DNA from: Hexactinellida sp. DTS-2022
Taxonomy: Eukaryota; Porifera; Hexactinellida
Direction of reading: 5' to 3'
DNA: 64,000 bases
Assembly (NCBI GenBank): GCA_028753945.1
Contig: JAPNXP010000009.1
Coordinates: 4,774,001 to 4,838,000, forward strand
Of this stretch, positions 32,640-44,300 are shown piece after piece. Numbering within the stretch: the stretch's first letter is position 1; every line of letters starts with the position of its first letter. The position numbers and the translations under genes were made by a program. The notes beneath the pieces were generated by a model. It was given only the letters and a program-made list of their open reading frames with translations, ran no database searches and had not been told where the DNA came from.

Positions 32640-33735
32640 AAGAATATTCTTGCAGAAGGAAATATACTCACATAATTTGTCGTTGTTATAGAATATCTAA
32701 TGTTAGTTTTCAACTAGAAAATAGGAGCCTACTCGATCCCATAACTTAATCAATAAAATTATTACAAGTTGAAACAATAGAATAAGATTCACCACTAGTA
32801 GAAAAAAATCGAAAATTGAAGCTGTGCAGACGCACGTTCCTTTGGAGGCACTATATTTAGTTGGTTGGCTAATTGATAGTGCCTCCAAAAGAAAATGATG
32901 TCTGCACAGCTACAATTTTGGAAAAAAATTTCGACATGTTTTCATCACTATGAAGGTGTTAAACCATTTTAGAATGGTGTTTCGAAAGGCAACGACCCTT
33001 AGTGAGTTGGAAGTTTCGCTTTAGATCACTTCATTCAAAGATATTCAAGTTTCAGTAGAATATAATAAGTGATGAGTCAGCATTTTTATGTGCGTGTTGG
33101 GTGATCACCCAACACCAACCAACCCATTCGAAATTTAGAATTCACAAAATTGTAAAACACATTTTTTGACAATGACATCATCCAAACCTCAAGGTGTCAA
33201 GGCCCATTTGTAGAGGTATTCGTGGCATAAGGCTCAATTGATAAATTGAAGGCTGTTTCTAACTTGTATCATCTCTGAGATTAATGTTATTAACCAAATT
33301 AGTAAAATAATAATTATAATAATTAATAATTTAACACTAATTTCAATGTCAACTTAGCATAAATTTAGTGAGTTGAATTATTTGTTATAAATAGTAATTT
33401 AAATTAAAACTGGATACCAAATTTCAATTCCGCACACTCGATGACCTCTTATAAACAAATTGGTAGCATCTCTATATGTTAAATACAGACTGAATTAATT
33501 ATAATTAATAACGTCAGTATATTAATAGTACAAGAGTATTCTTGCAAAATGAAATATATTCACTTAATCTGTCGTTGTTAAGAAATGTAGAATCTTAGTT
33601 TTTAATTAGAAAATAGAAGCCTACTCGATCTCACAAGTTGAATCAATATAATTATCACAAGTTGAAACAATAGAATTAGATTTAACACTTTATTGGTTGA
33701 TAAAACTCTGTTCTGTGGAGAGGATACGGACTAAA
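32640..33735 (-). repeat. Type A repeat units, reverse orientation
   Basis: Minus-strand A sequence: GTTGGGTGATCACCCAAC (33090-33115), CTACTCGATCTCACAAGTTG, ending CTCTGTTCTGTGGAGAGGAT. The hairpin at 32809-32922 (114 bp) lies at its 3-prime side. Opposed to the array at 22.5-31.3 kb. Confidence 0.78.
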
Positions 33736-34140
33736 TACCAAAGCACTAAGATTAGAACTGGGTCACTATACTATAGTATAGTCGGCACAGTAAAAACTGA
33801 AGTGTCAGTAAAGAATGGAATTAGCACCCCATTATTGAGACAAAACAAGCCCAAATTAAAATTCTGAACTGCCCAAAAGAGTGTAAATTTAATTATATAT
33901 CCGATGTGCATGTGGATTTTTTAGAGCCTGTGAATGAGGCGCTAAATATTTTTTATTTTAAAAAACTGTGACCCCAGGTGCACATCTAGAACTCGATATG
34001 CCCCTTGCCTAAAATTCAACCCATTATCTATCAAACTCTAATCACGCTTATTGATATGGAGAAATGAGATAACCAAGGTGGCTATTTTAGAACTGGCCCA
34101 CTACATTGTAGTCGGCACAGTATTATGTATTAAATACAGA
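33736..34140. repeat. Two single copies of the palindromic 60-bp motif
   Basis: TATACTATAGTATAGTCGGC at 33772 and a shorter form at 34098 (CACTACATTGTAGTCGGCAC) flank about 300 bp, with CCCAGGTGCACATC (unit A motif, reverse) in between. No gene. Confidence 0.55.
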
Positions 34141-34332
34141 GAATTATTCAGGAGTGCATAACGCTCCTTTTTGGAGTATGATTTTAGGAAAAAAATAATT
34201 AGGAGCGAAAAAATGGAATATTCTCCTATACCGTACCGTTACTACCGTAACATTAATTTGTGATTTAGGCGTATGAAATTGCATTAGGCCAGGATTAGGG
34301 GCTTATTTACAAATGGCTGTATAATACACTAA
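34141..34332. repeat. 190-bp repeat, copy 1
   Basis: Shares with 50885-51072 an end hairpin (ACGCTCCTTTTTGGAGT), GTGATTTAGGC, and ACAAATGGCTGTATAATACA. Probably a small non-autonomous element; no TIR or target duplication recognised. Confidence 0.6.
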
Positions 34333-34382
34333 TTAAATATATATACAAATATAAATACTATAAACAAATGACAAGTATATAC

Positions 34383-34599
34383 CTCAAAAGCTCTGTTTGT
34401 GACAATTTGCCACTCTTAATCTTCTGATTTAGTTGGTTACTCAGCAAGTGGAGATGCGTTTTGTCAACCTCATAATCACTAAGACGACTCAAATTTGTCA
34501 ATCTTTCATCTGAATATTTCTTAAAACATGTATCAACATTAAGAAAAGGGGATATGTATGATCGAGCCCGTTCAATACAAATAGCAGAAAAGATCGGAA
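34383..34599 (-). CDS. Possible internal exon, function unknown
   Basis: Minus-strand open stretch bounded by a pyrimidine-rich acceptor (TTGTTCACCCACTAAG at 34600) and a donor (TTTTGAG/GTATAT at 34383/34382). It encodes FSAICIERARSYISPFLNVD and LLSNQLNQKIKSGKLSQTEL. The last part resembles the first helix of amidase-signature enzymes (L-x-x-KI-x-SG-x-LS-x-x-E), but the catalytic Ser-Ser-Lys region is not present here and no neighbouring exon was recognised. It may equally be chance. Confidence 0.25.
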
Positions 34600-35094
34600 A
34601 CTTAGTGGGTGAACAAAAATTATAATTGGTAAAGATTTGGGAAATATATGAACTTAAGGTAGCAATATGAAAACTGCACAAAGGATAATATTTCAGCAGT
34701 TGAATAACTCGGAACATTGTGACATAATAATCTAAATTCGAAAATAATGAACTTAGAAATGAAAAATGTATAATGTATACATCCAAACACAGGGAAAGAT
34801 GGGTCGAAGGAGTAATGCACGATGTCTAGGGCTGTGGGCACACACTTGTAATGGTTGTAAAAATTCTAAATTAAGTTCCAAAGTATTCAATTTAAAAAAA
34901 ATATATTTTGGATAAGTATGCGGTGTGACTTGTCGGCAAACGGCTAAAAATGGACACCCTGTCCGAAAGTGTAGATCATTCCGCATTATCATTAATTAAG
35001 GACTCGGTTATCAGACTAGCGGATGTTTCTCAATGAATGGGAAGTTCTTAATTATAGGCTTGCTGAGGTGAGCGGAATAGTAGTGACGACGATG

Positions 35095-35185
35095 TGGAAG
35101 CAGGGGAGTCAGGTTTCGGGGGGGCGGGGGGGCTCGCCCCCCCTGTTTTGAAATGAGCCAAAAACCGGGGGGGCCGCCCCCCCAG
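35095..35185. other. G-tract/C-tract cluster
   Basis: Three runs of seven or more G (CGGGGGGGCGGGGGGGC near 35120) with complementary C runs form a local GC island able to form either a hairpin or a G-quadruplex. No gene. Confidence 0.6.
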
Positions 35186-35303
35186 TTTCTTTTCAAAATT
35201 ATGCTCACTTTAAAGGTATTTTGATCCTAGTTTACACAATGTGCTGTGAATAAATATGCAGTGCTTGATTGCAATACTAGATACTACTGATTATATATTA
35301 TAT

Positions 35304-37959
35304 CATAGCCTACTCTATATATGGCCTGACAGTAGATGTACCAGGGATGCACAAGAAGATGGGAAATTTTAATTTGTTAATGTTTTCTATATTGAACTAC
35401 TAAGTTCTTTATGGGTCTCTAGGTCGTAAACATAACTCAGCAGTGCTAGCCCGTGATTAGTATTAGCTGTAATGAGAACGGTGATCGGATTTTCATAATT
35501 TAATAGTAATAATAAACACAAACAGTACAATTTCTAATATTAATATACAGTAAATAATACACAATTATTTGCTTTCTTTCCTTTCGCCTCTTTCTCCTTT
35601 CTCTCTCTGGCTCTAGCAGTGACACACGACACACTTAACTACATAATAGAAATAGAAATAAGAATAACAGAGTAATACAAATCATTGGTAAATACAAATA
35701 AGTAGACACATAATTAAGAGAATTTCTTAAATTTACGCTTTCTATACTTTTTGAAGGAACCAGCGAGTTATAATTCTTAACTTTGTTTGCAAGAAAGCAA
35801 TTCGCTGCAGTAAAGACGAGCTTCGATAAGATGTTCCAACTAAACACACCACAGCTAATACAAGTAGACTTCCAAATACTTGGATCACGATTATCACTAT
35901 CTTCCAAATACACCAACGTGAGTCAACTAGTATTTTTCTAGAAGGTCCACTTACAAGCTTCGCCATCAGCTCTTTATTGTTTTCGATGGCACTAAAGGTC
36001 TTCCATATAACAAATATGGATTTTAAAACTGGCTCAGAAGGATATTTAAGTCCGCCACGGTCCATTAGCTGCAGAAGTTTATACTGAGAGTCCAGGTCTA
36101 AATCAAGGAGAAATTCTATATCAACTATTAGCATATGTAGACAGACATGACGCGGTTTTGTTTGTTTCAGGTACTGATGGACAGTATAGCCTGCAATAAA
36201 GGCTAATGATTGGAGCAACTGTGAACCACAATCAATTGTTGATAGATCATTAATCTCATCAAGAAATGGCTCCAAATTGAACTCACCAGTAGTCGAATAC
36301 GCTATACGGAGAAGAAAATGACTTAACAAATGACTGAATAGATTGAAAGGAAGTGTCTTGTTGGTCAGTAAATATGTTTCATTATGCTAGAAAGTTTAAG
36401 TCGGCGCTCGGTTCAAGGATTTGAAGATAGATGTGATAATTAGAACCCGACATCATACGGTATAGACCGAAATGGTCCAAGGGATCCGTCTGTAGAAAGG
36501 AGGAAAACAGATATGTAAAGCCACAAGATTGAGTCAAATGGTTGGTAATTTGTGGTAAGGCAATACAAGCATGTCTAAAACTGGTGTGTGTTTGTTTACT
36601 CAGTTTGCCAATTTTTTCTAGTAAAGTTTGCCAAGCATCTAACCAAAAACTACACGAGTCAAAAATAGAAATCGCTCGTCATAAAAAGTCAAAGGTCTAG
36701 GTCTAGAGAAATTATCGTTCAAACGTATTCCTTTAAATTAACGTTGAATAATTTCCAAACAGTAAGAAGGGTATCAACAAACTCAGGAGTATTATTTCTA
36801 TATTCTGGATAGTTAGCGCAGATATTGTTAATTCGTTAACGACTTTCAAAACCAGTTTTACATTTTGACGCTCTATGCTAGACGGAAAACATGACTCCAT
36901 AGTCAAATGAGGAGCTAACTTGGATAAACTTGTTCTTTCTGAATTATATAATTGACATACATCTTCAAAGGATGCACAACCAAACTTAAGGGGATAATCA
37001 CAATAAGAACTAGAGTTGTATTTTAAAGCAAGTTCTTGCAAAACAGATTCAATTTCTCGGATGCCACTAATTGAAGCAATGGAAACGGATATACTCTGTC
37101 CATTAAAATTGGCTGAGGTGGATAAATAAGCATTGATTTCAAGGTACAAATCTACTGAGATATTTTTTCAGCCATTTTAGCGAGAACAAACGTTATGTTG
37201 CTTTCATTACGGAACCACACCAACCAACTATTAGGTAAAGAAATCAAGGTTTTAACTTATCTTTCAAGTCCTGTGGAGAGTTACCACAAACTTCTCTTTC
37301 TCTTGACTCTTGGATCTCAAGCTGAGTTGTAGTGTTTGGTTCATCAATTCTTCCTCTTTTGCATCGTATGAGAAGCGATTCCGTTTGTAAGGTTTGGATG
37401 AGTAATATGCTGGGCAGCGAGTTAGTAAACTTGGTACAGCGCCTTCCTTCAGCTTTGGCTTTGCCCGCGGTACTTCAGTAAAAGTACTATCTCCTCTTGG
37501 GACTTGGAAAGTGTAGTCTATGTCTTCTTTCTGAAAATGGTTGATACATACATAGACCACCTTCAGGTCACCGATATCCTCGCGACGAAGAGCGTATGTC
37601 CAGGCATGATTCAGGGTTGGTGGATTTTGAGGCATCTTGAACACAGGGAACATGGTCATCTGGGTTGTAGTTGCTCTTGCATCCGGGGACAGAACACGAG
37701 TTAGGCATGAATAGAAGCTAATATGAATAAAATACCAAAGCGAAATTAAAAGGATGAGATTTTACGTCAATAGAAGAGTTTGGAATAAAATCTGATCAAT
37801 AATTGTATATATTTCAAGAATATTTCTAATTAATGTGGTTGATTATGATTATTATTTTTGAAATTAAATATTGTGGTTGGATAAATATTACCATCTTCTC
37901 CTTCATCCTTGGTCCACATTTTCTAGGTTACTGTCAGGCCATATATAGAGTAGGCTATG
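35304..37959 (-). mobile_element. P-like transposon, internally deleted copy
   Basis: 2656 bp; ends CATAGCCTACTCTATATATG on both sides with a perfect 7-bp duplication ATTATAT (35297-35303, 37960-37966). Contains the minus-strand transposase relic 35715-37708. Shorter than the sister copy at 54102-57424 (3323 bp) because the middle of the gene is missing. Confidence 0.88.
35715..37708 (-). pseudogene. P-like THAP transposase, deleted and frameshifted
   Basis: Starts at ATG 37708 with MPNSCSVPGCKSNYNPDD, a THAP zinc-finger start (C5, C10), with a frameshift before FPVFKMP; VYVCINHF supplies the second Cys-His pair, then EGAVPSLLTRCPAYY (AVPTIF-like box). The next parts are NGQSISVSIASISGIREIE, then YCDYPLKFGCASFEDVCQLY and LAPHLTMESCFPSSIERQNV. 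Between the last two, the region with MDEIHV and the TDN motif (first two catalytic acids) is missing. The C-terminal parts AFIAGYTVHQYLKQT, LMDRGGLKYPSEPV, CISCGVFSWNIL are present. It cannot encode an active transposase but keeps the DNA-binding domain. Confidence 0.85.
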
Positions 37960-37966
37960 ATTATAT

Positions 37967-38721
37967 ATTTATGTATTTGAAATGTATACGTGTAATATAT
38001 CCAATTAATATTATCATAAACAAATTAATGTCATTAACTTTTTTAAGAATTCCTCAAGCTATCTTCACTTAGCTTGAGGAAATGCAGACATTGAATGCAG
38101 ACATGGAATGCAGACATGGAAGGATTCAAAATATAATTGATATTACTATTCATTTTTATTTGTGTATTTGACATATTGAATGAACTAGTACAACGGCCCC
38201 CCCGCTTTTTTGGTCAACCTGACGCACCTGTGTGGAAGACCTTATACATGCCGATCAGAATCCTTTTGAGTGAGTCAATGAAGTTGAGCATGCCCGTCAT
38301 GTCTGAGGGAAAATTGTCGCCTCCATACACCAACCGGTCAAAAGTATTAGAACGACAATAATTTGTATTAATACATAAAAACTTCTAGTAGCATGATAAC
38401 CTCTGTAGATGCACTACGAGAAGTTTTAAGATATACGTTAGTTTAGCTCTAAAATTTTGGAAAAATTCTCTTTGGGTTATTTGGCTAAAGAAAGCCGTTT
38501 TAATGTTTTTTTGACCTTTTTTGGCACTAAACTGACCCAAAAATTACGAAAAAACACTTCATCAAATATTTATGAACAGTTTGTCAGATTTAAGTGCTAT
38601 CAAACATGGTGTTATCAACAACAGAGTCCTGTACACCAAATTTGGTTTACAAAATTAGCTTTTGCAGGTTCGCAGACCTTCTCAAAGTGTGAATTTCGGC
38701 GAAATTTGTATATCGCAGGAG
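37967..38721. other. No gene seen; single Tc1-type end
   Basis: AT-rich. CACCAACCGGTCAAAAGTAT at 38330 is one Tc1-type end like those at 12913 and 31986, without a partner. GAATGCAGACATG is repeated three times at 38090-38120. C-run at 38193-38200. Confidence 0.45.
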
Positions 38722-38878
38722 CAGTGGCGGCGCTAGCCAGCCGCCACTGGTGGGGCCAATTGCGTCACAGGTGGGGCACACGCTATTAAACTGGGGCATA
38801 CTTACATTAATGAGGTAGGCACACTTTAATTCAGGTGGGGCACAGGCCCCATCTGGCCCAACCCTCGAGCCGCCTCTG
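38722..38878. mobile_element. hAT MITE, decayed (CAGTGGCGGCG family)
   Basis: Left CAGTGGCGGCGCTAGCC, right inverted CAGAGGCGGCTCGAGGG; flanks CGCAGGAG and CGTAGGCC match at 5 of 8. Same family as 4679-4927. Repeats of GGTGGGGCACA inside. Confidence 0.65.
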
Positions 38879-38963
38879 CGTAGGCCTAAACGCTTATAAT
38901 ACAGAAAATAATTATTAGTGTCAAAACTATTTCCTGGGATAACATATGAAACATCCTCAGCCC

Positions 38964-39145
38964 CAGGCTCTCATCCAGGCAAAATTTCTGCGCCTAGAGT
39001 AAGTATGAGATCGCTCACACGCGCCTAAAATACTCAATTTGTATTACGTCTATGGGAGCACCTCTCAAATTTCTCGCGCCTAGAAAAATTTCTTTCCAAA
39101 ATTACGCGCCTGGAGGCGCGTAGCGAACGCCTAGATGAAACCCTG
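38964..39145. mobile_element. hAT MITE (CAGGGTTTCATCTAGGCG type)
   Basis: 182 bp; left CAGGCTCTCATCCAGGC, right inverted CAGGGTTTCATCTAGGCG; perfect 8-bp duplication CTCAGCCC (38956-38963, 39146-39153). GCGCCT repeats inside. Confidence 0.88.
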
Positions 39146-39153
39146 CTCAGCCC

Positions 39154-40061
39154 AATGCTAAAGAATTACATTTTTTGGGTGCAAAAATATTAATTTCGAC
39201 AATAGGAAAATTTATTGAGTGCAATAGCGATAACATGCTCACACAGGTTCCCCTTGAAAGGCCCTGCCGAAAATCCTTCCGAACACTATATACCTCTTGC
39301 ACCTTATTATATTAACGGCCGTTTAACTAGTGATAATTATAGTTCTAAATTTCATAACATTGGATTTAAGGTTGCAGTATACTTTTAAGCACTTTTTCTA
39401 AAGTTTTTTGCAGATTTGAAAGATCTTTTTTGTTTTAGATTCCCTGCTGCGAGATCTATCCAAAGATGCAATAATATTCGACCTTGGTAACATGGAGAAA
39501 ATTTAAATTTTTTATAAACACACTTTCTTGGGATACACAAGTTTTTTCCTCTTAATGATTAAGACTTGTTTCCTGTTTTATTACATAGAGAAGCTTCTAA
39601 TATATCATGTGAATGTACAACTTCTTTTTGATTACTTATGAGTCCAATTTTTCATCAATAACAGTCGACATCACTTTTTTTATCATTAGGAAATATAATA
39701 TAATTAGAAAGAAAAGTCACAAATGAAATTCGCTACATAGACAAGATAGAACTAATTGAGAGCTGTCCAAAACCGTTGAGATTTTGTTTCTAGGTTGTAT
39801 ATGAAGGCAAAATGTGTTTCCCAAATTGACAAAAGTTGCGGCTGGAGATGGCGGTGTCAGAAAAAAATGAGCCCCTACAGGAGTGGCTTAGGTGGAGGTC
39901 ACAAAAAAGTCGGTATTATTAAAAGTTTTCTATATTTTTCTACAAAGTTTGGAATAGAGATGCGGCATAGGCTGTTCTATCCAGAAATGAAATAAAACCT
40001 ATAAGTGGCAAAATACCCGAAATTGGTAAATTTAAAGGTATACTGCAACCTTAAGTTATAC
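39154..40061. other. No gene seen
   Basis: AT-rich sequence; the 66-codon frame at 39795-39995 has no recognisable features. Confidence 0.4.
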
Positions 40062-40279
40062 CGTGACCTTCGTTATATAAGGCCAATTCACGACTTTTAA
40101 AAATTGGACCATGGATGAGTTCGAAGTCCATTCTGTTATACTATTTAATTAAACTTTTTGTCACTCGAGTGATCATTTCTTCTGTCAATTGATTTGTATA
40201 AATATCATTTGTGTTAAAAACAAATGAAAAAGCATAAGATACATACGAAATAACGTAAACTATAACTAAGCAATATCCT

Positions 40280-41318
40280 TTAATTTGATTTTAATTTCTT
40301 TAATTTCCTAATATTGTCAGTGTAGGATGCTTGAAGTGCGTTCATATTTTTTGTTTTATTCGATAAAAGACAGTTAGAAGTAGATGTAATCAATTTCCTT
40401 ATAATGAACCATCCGATAGTTTCACAATTTGGACATGTATTTCTCCAGTCTTCGCTTCTTTGGGTTTCTAATAACCGGATGGTCAATTCTACAAGTATTT
40501 AAGAGAAGGTCCGATAAGAAAAGCATCCCACAACTCAGGAACTTGTTCTATTTTCTTGAAGGTTGTCCATAGAATCAAAATAGATTCAATTATCGTATAA
40601 GAAGGCCATTTCAGTGACCCACGATCAATTATTTCTACAAGTTTGTATTTCGAGTCAGGAGGTTCTTCGATGTGTAGATCTTTGTCTTCTGTTAAGAAGA
40701 AGCGACACTCAGTACAGTTTTTGGACTTGATCAAATATGTATGCACAGCATAGCCAGCAATGAAAACTATAGACTGGAGAGAACTTATGTCAATCTCGAT
40801 ATCGTCAATATTCTGTATTTCCGATAGATAGTATTCGAGATCGATAGAACTGTCTGTCTGATAATCGAAGGATGAGAATGTTCCTAAAAATTCTTTTAGT
40901 GAAAAGTGATCAATCGAACGTTTTCTTGGTAGAAGTTTTATAATATTTGAAAGCTTGATTCGACGCTCAGTTTCTAGTATTTGGCAATAAGTGATATGGT
41001 ATTGTGCACCTGCCATCATTCTGTATAATTATCCCAAAGTGATGTTCCAAGGGATCAGTCTGAAGGAAAGAAGAAAGAACAAAAGAAAAGTCACAGTTTT
41101 GTGTGAGGTGGTTCACAATTTTTGGTAAAGCCTTACAAGAATGGCGTAGACTAGTAAATGTTTGGGCAGTTAATTTTCCTTTTTTCTCTGGGATATCTTT
41201 CCATCGTCCAAGCCAATCGACAATTCTATCAAGGTAACAAAATCTCGGATCATTATTAACTAATGGGAGCGAGAGATCATCTTTTAATCGAGTTCCTTTA
41301 TTTGGGGTATTGACATTG
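40280..41318 (-). pseudogene. P-like transposase, C-terminal half
   Basis: Minus strand. In protein order: NVNTPNKGTRLKDD next to the array junction, QTFTSLRHSCKALPKIVNHL, FLQTDPLEHHFG (carrying the conserved E of the RNase H-like fold), a frameshift, then AGAQYHITYCQILETERRIK, SLQSIVFIAGYAVHTYL, LVEIIDRGSLKWPSYTI, WRNTCPNCETIGWF and NCLLSNKTKNMNAL. Stops near 40490 and the frameshift at about 41025 inactivate it. Confidence 0.85.
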
Positions 41319-44300
41319 AAAATTTCCTTTGTTTACTAACACTTCAATTCAATTGAAAGTGTTAAATCTAATTCTATTGTTTCAACTTGTGATAATTATA
41401 TTGATTCAACTTGTGAAATCTAGTAGGCTTCTATTTTCTATAAGATTCTACATTCCATAACAACGACAGATTAAGTAAATATATTTCATTTTACAAGAAT
41501 ACTCTTGTACTATTAATATACTGACGTAATTAATAATAATTAATTCAGTCTGTATTTAATATATATAGATGCTTCCAATTTGTTTATAAGGGGTATCGAG
41601 TGTGCGGAATTGAAATTTGGTAACCAATTTAATTTAAATTACTATTATAACAAATAATTGAACTCACTAAATTTATGTTCAGTTGATATTGAAATTGGTG
41701 TTAAATTATTAATTATTATAATTATTATTTATACTAATTTGCTAAATACCATTAATCTGAGTGATGATACAAGATAGAAACAAACTTCAAATTGATCAAT
41801 TGATCCTTATGCCACATAACACCTCTAAAATGGGTCTTGACACCTAGAGGTGTTTATGACATCGTCAATAAAATGTGTTTTTACAAATTTGTGAAATATA
41901 TAATTCGAATGGTTTGGTTGATGTTGGGTGATCACCCAACACGCATAAAAAATGCTGAGTCATCACCTGTTATATTATATTGAAACTTGAAAGTCTTCGA
42001 AATAAAGTGCGCTAATACGAAACTTCCAACTCACTAAGGGTCGTAACATTCCGAAACACCTTTCTGAATTAATTTAACACCTTCATAGTGATGATGACAT
42101 TTCGAAAAAAATCCAAAATTGCAGCTGTGCAGACAGCATTTTCCTTTGGAGGCACTATCAATTAACCAACCAATTGCCATCAAAAGACAGTGCCTCCAAA
42201 GGAACATGCGTCGGCACAGCTGCAATTTTGTTATCCTTCCGTATCCTCTCCACAGAACAGAGTTTAATTAACTAGGAACCCAAAATTTCAGGATATGTGT
42301 CTCGTGGGTTACAGATGTGCACCTGGGGTCATGATTTTTGATTACATTTATTTGGACACATTTTTGCACCTGTTTAATATTGAAACAGGAACAATAAATA
42401 GAACCCGAATATTAAATTTATATGCATTCGATAGAGAATTAAATTCTACACCTTTTCACAGTGCACGAATTTTCAAATTGAGCTTAGCTTCCTTTGTTTA
42501 CTAACACTTCAGTTCAATTGAAAGTGTTAAATCTAATTCTATTGTTTCAATTTGTTATTATTATATTGATTCAACTTGTGAGATCGAGTAGGCTTCTATT
42601 TTCCAATTGAAAACTAAGATTTTCCATTCCATAACAACGACAGATTATGTGATTATATTTATTTCTGCGAGAATATTTTTGCACAATGGATACATGACCT
42701 ATTTAATTCTAATTAATTCTAATTAATTCGCTCTGTGTTTAAGTAATAGAAACGGTTCCAATTAGATTAATGGGGTTATCGAGTGCGCTGAATTCAATTA
42801 TGAGAGTGAAATTCTAATTAAATTAATAATAATTGCAAATAATTGAACTTAATTTATTTTGATGTACATAATAATAATGGTGTTAAATTATTAATTTATT
42901 AATTAAATATTTATACTAATTAGCCAAATTTGATTAATCTCAAAGAGTATACAAGATAGAGACAAACTTCCAATGTATCAATTGATCCTTATGCCATGTG
43001 TCACCTATACAAGTGGATCTTGACACCTTGAAGTGATTATGACACCGTCAAAAAAATGTATTTTTACAATTTTGTGAATTAAATAATTCGCATGGGTTGG
43101 TTGGAGTTGGGTGAATACCCAACACGCACCTAAAAAATGCTGACTCAAGACATATTTTATTCTACTGAAACTTGAATATCTCTCAAATGAAGTGAGCAAA
43201 ATGGAAACTTCCACCACTCTAAGGGTCGTAGCCTTCTGAAACACCTTTCTGAAATAATTTAACACCTTAATAGTGATGATGACTTGGGGAAAAAAAAATG
43301 CAAAATTGCAGCCTGTGCCGACAGCATGTTCCATTGGAGGCACTATCAATAAACCACCACCAAAATATAGTGCCACCAAAGGAACATGCGTCGGCACAGG
43401 CTGCAATTTTGGATTTTTATTAGTCCGTAGCCTCTCCCCAGAACAGAGTTTAATTAACTAAGAGCCCAAATTTTCAGGATAGGTGTCTCATGGGTTACAG
43501 ATGTGCACCTGGGGTCACGATTTTTTATTACATTTATTTGGACACATTTTTGCACCTGTTTAATATTTGAAAAAGAACAATAAATAGTGCGCGAATATTT
43601 AATTTATATGCATTCGATAGAGAATTAAATTCTACACCTTTTCACAGTGCACGAATTTTTAAATTGGGTTTCGTTTGTGCCACAATTGAGTTGCAAGTTT
43701 CCTTTGTTTACTAATACTTCAGTTCAATTGAAAGTGTTAAATCTAATACTATTGTTTCACCTTGCGATAATTCTAGTGATTCAACTTGTGAGATCGAGTA
43801 GGCCTCTATTTTATAATTGAAAACTAAGATTCTACATTCCATAACAACGACAGATTATGTGATTACATGTATATTTATTTCTGCTTAGAATATTCCTGCA
43901 CAATGGATACATGACAAATTTAATTCTAATTAATTCGCTCTGTGTGTAACTTATAGAGATGGTTCCAAATAAATTAGTGGGGTTATCGAGTGCGAGGAAT
44001 TCAAATATGATAGTGAAATTCAATTTAGATTAATAATTATTGCAAATAATTGAACTTAATATATTTTGATGTACATAATATTGGTGTTAAATTATAAATA
44101 GATTAATTAAATATTATAATAATTATCAAAATTTCATTAATCTCAGAAATGATAAAAGTGGGAAACAAACTTTCAATTTATCAATTAGTCCTTATGGCAC
44201 GTGCCACCTATACAAGTGGGTCTTGACACCTTGAGGTGATGATGACATCGTTAAAAAATGTGTTTTTACAATTTTGTTAATTCGATATTTAAAATGGGCT

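Noticed and set aside
34358-34992. A longer minus-strand gene joining three overlapping frames upstream of the exon candidate
   Set aside because: The frames overlap in different phases without splice sites; only the 34383-34599 stretch has plausible exon borders.
35095-35185. Promoter CpG island
   Set aside because: The GC content comes from G and C homopolymer runs, not from CpG-rich promoter sequence, and no gene starts there.
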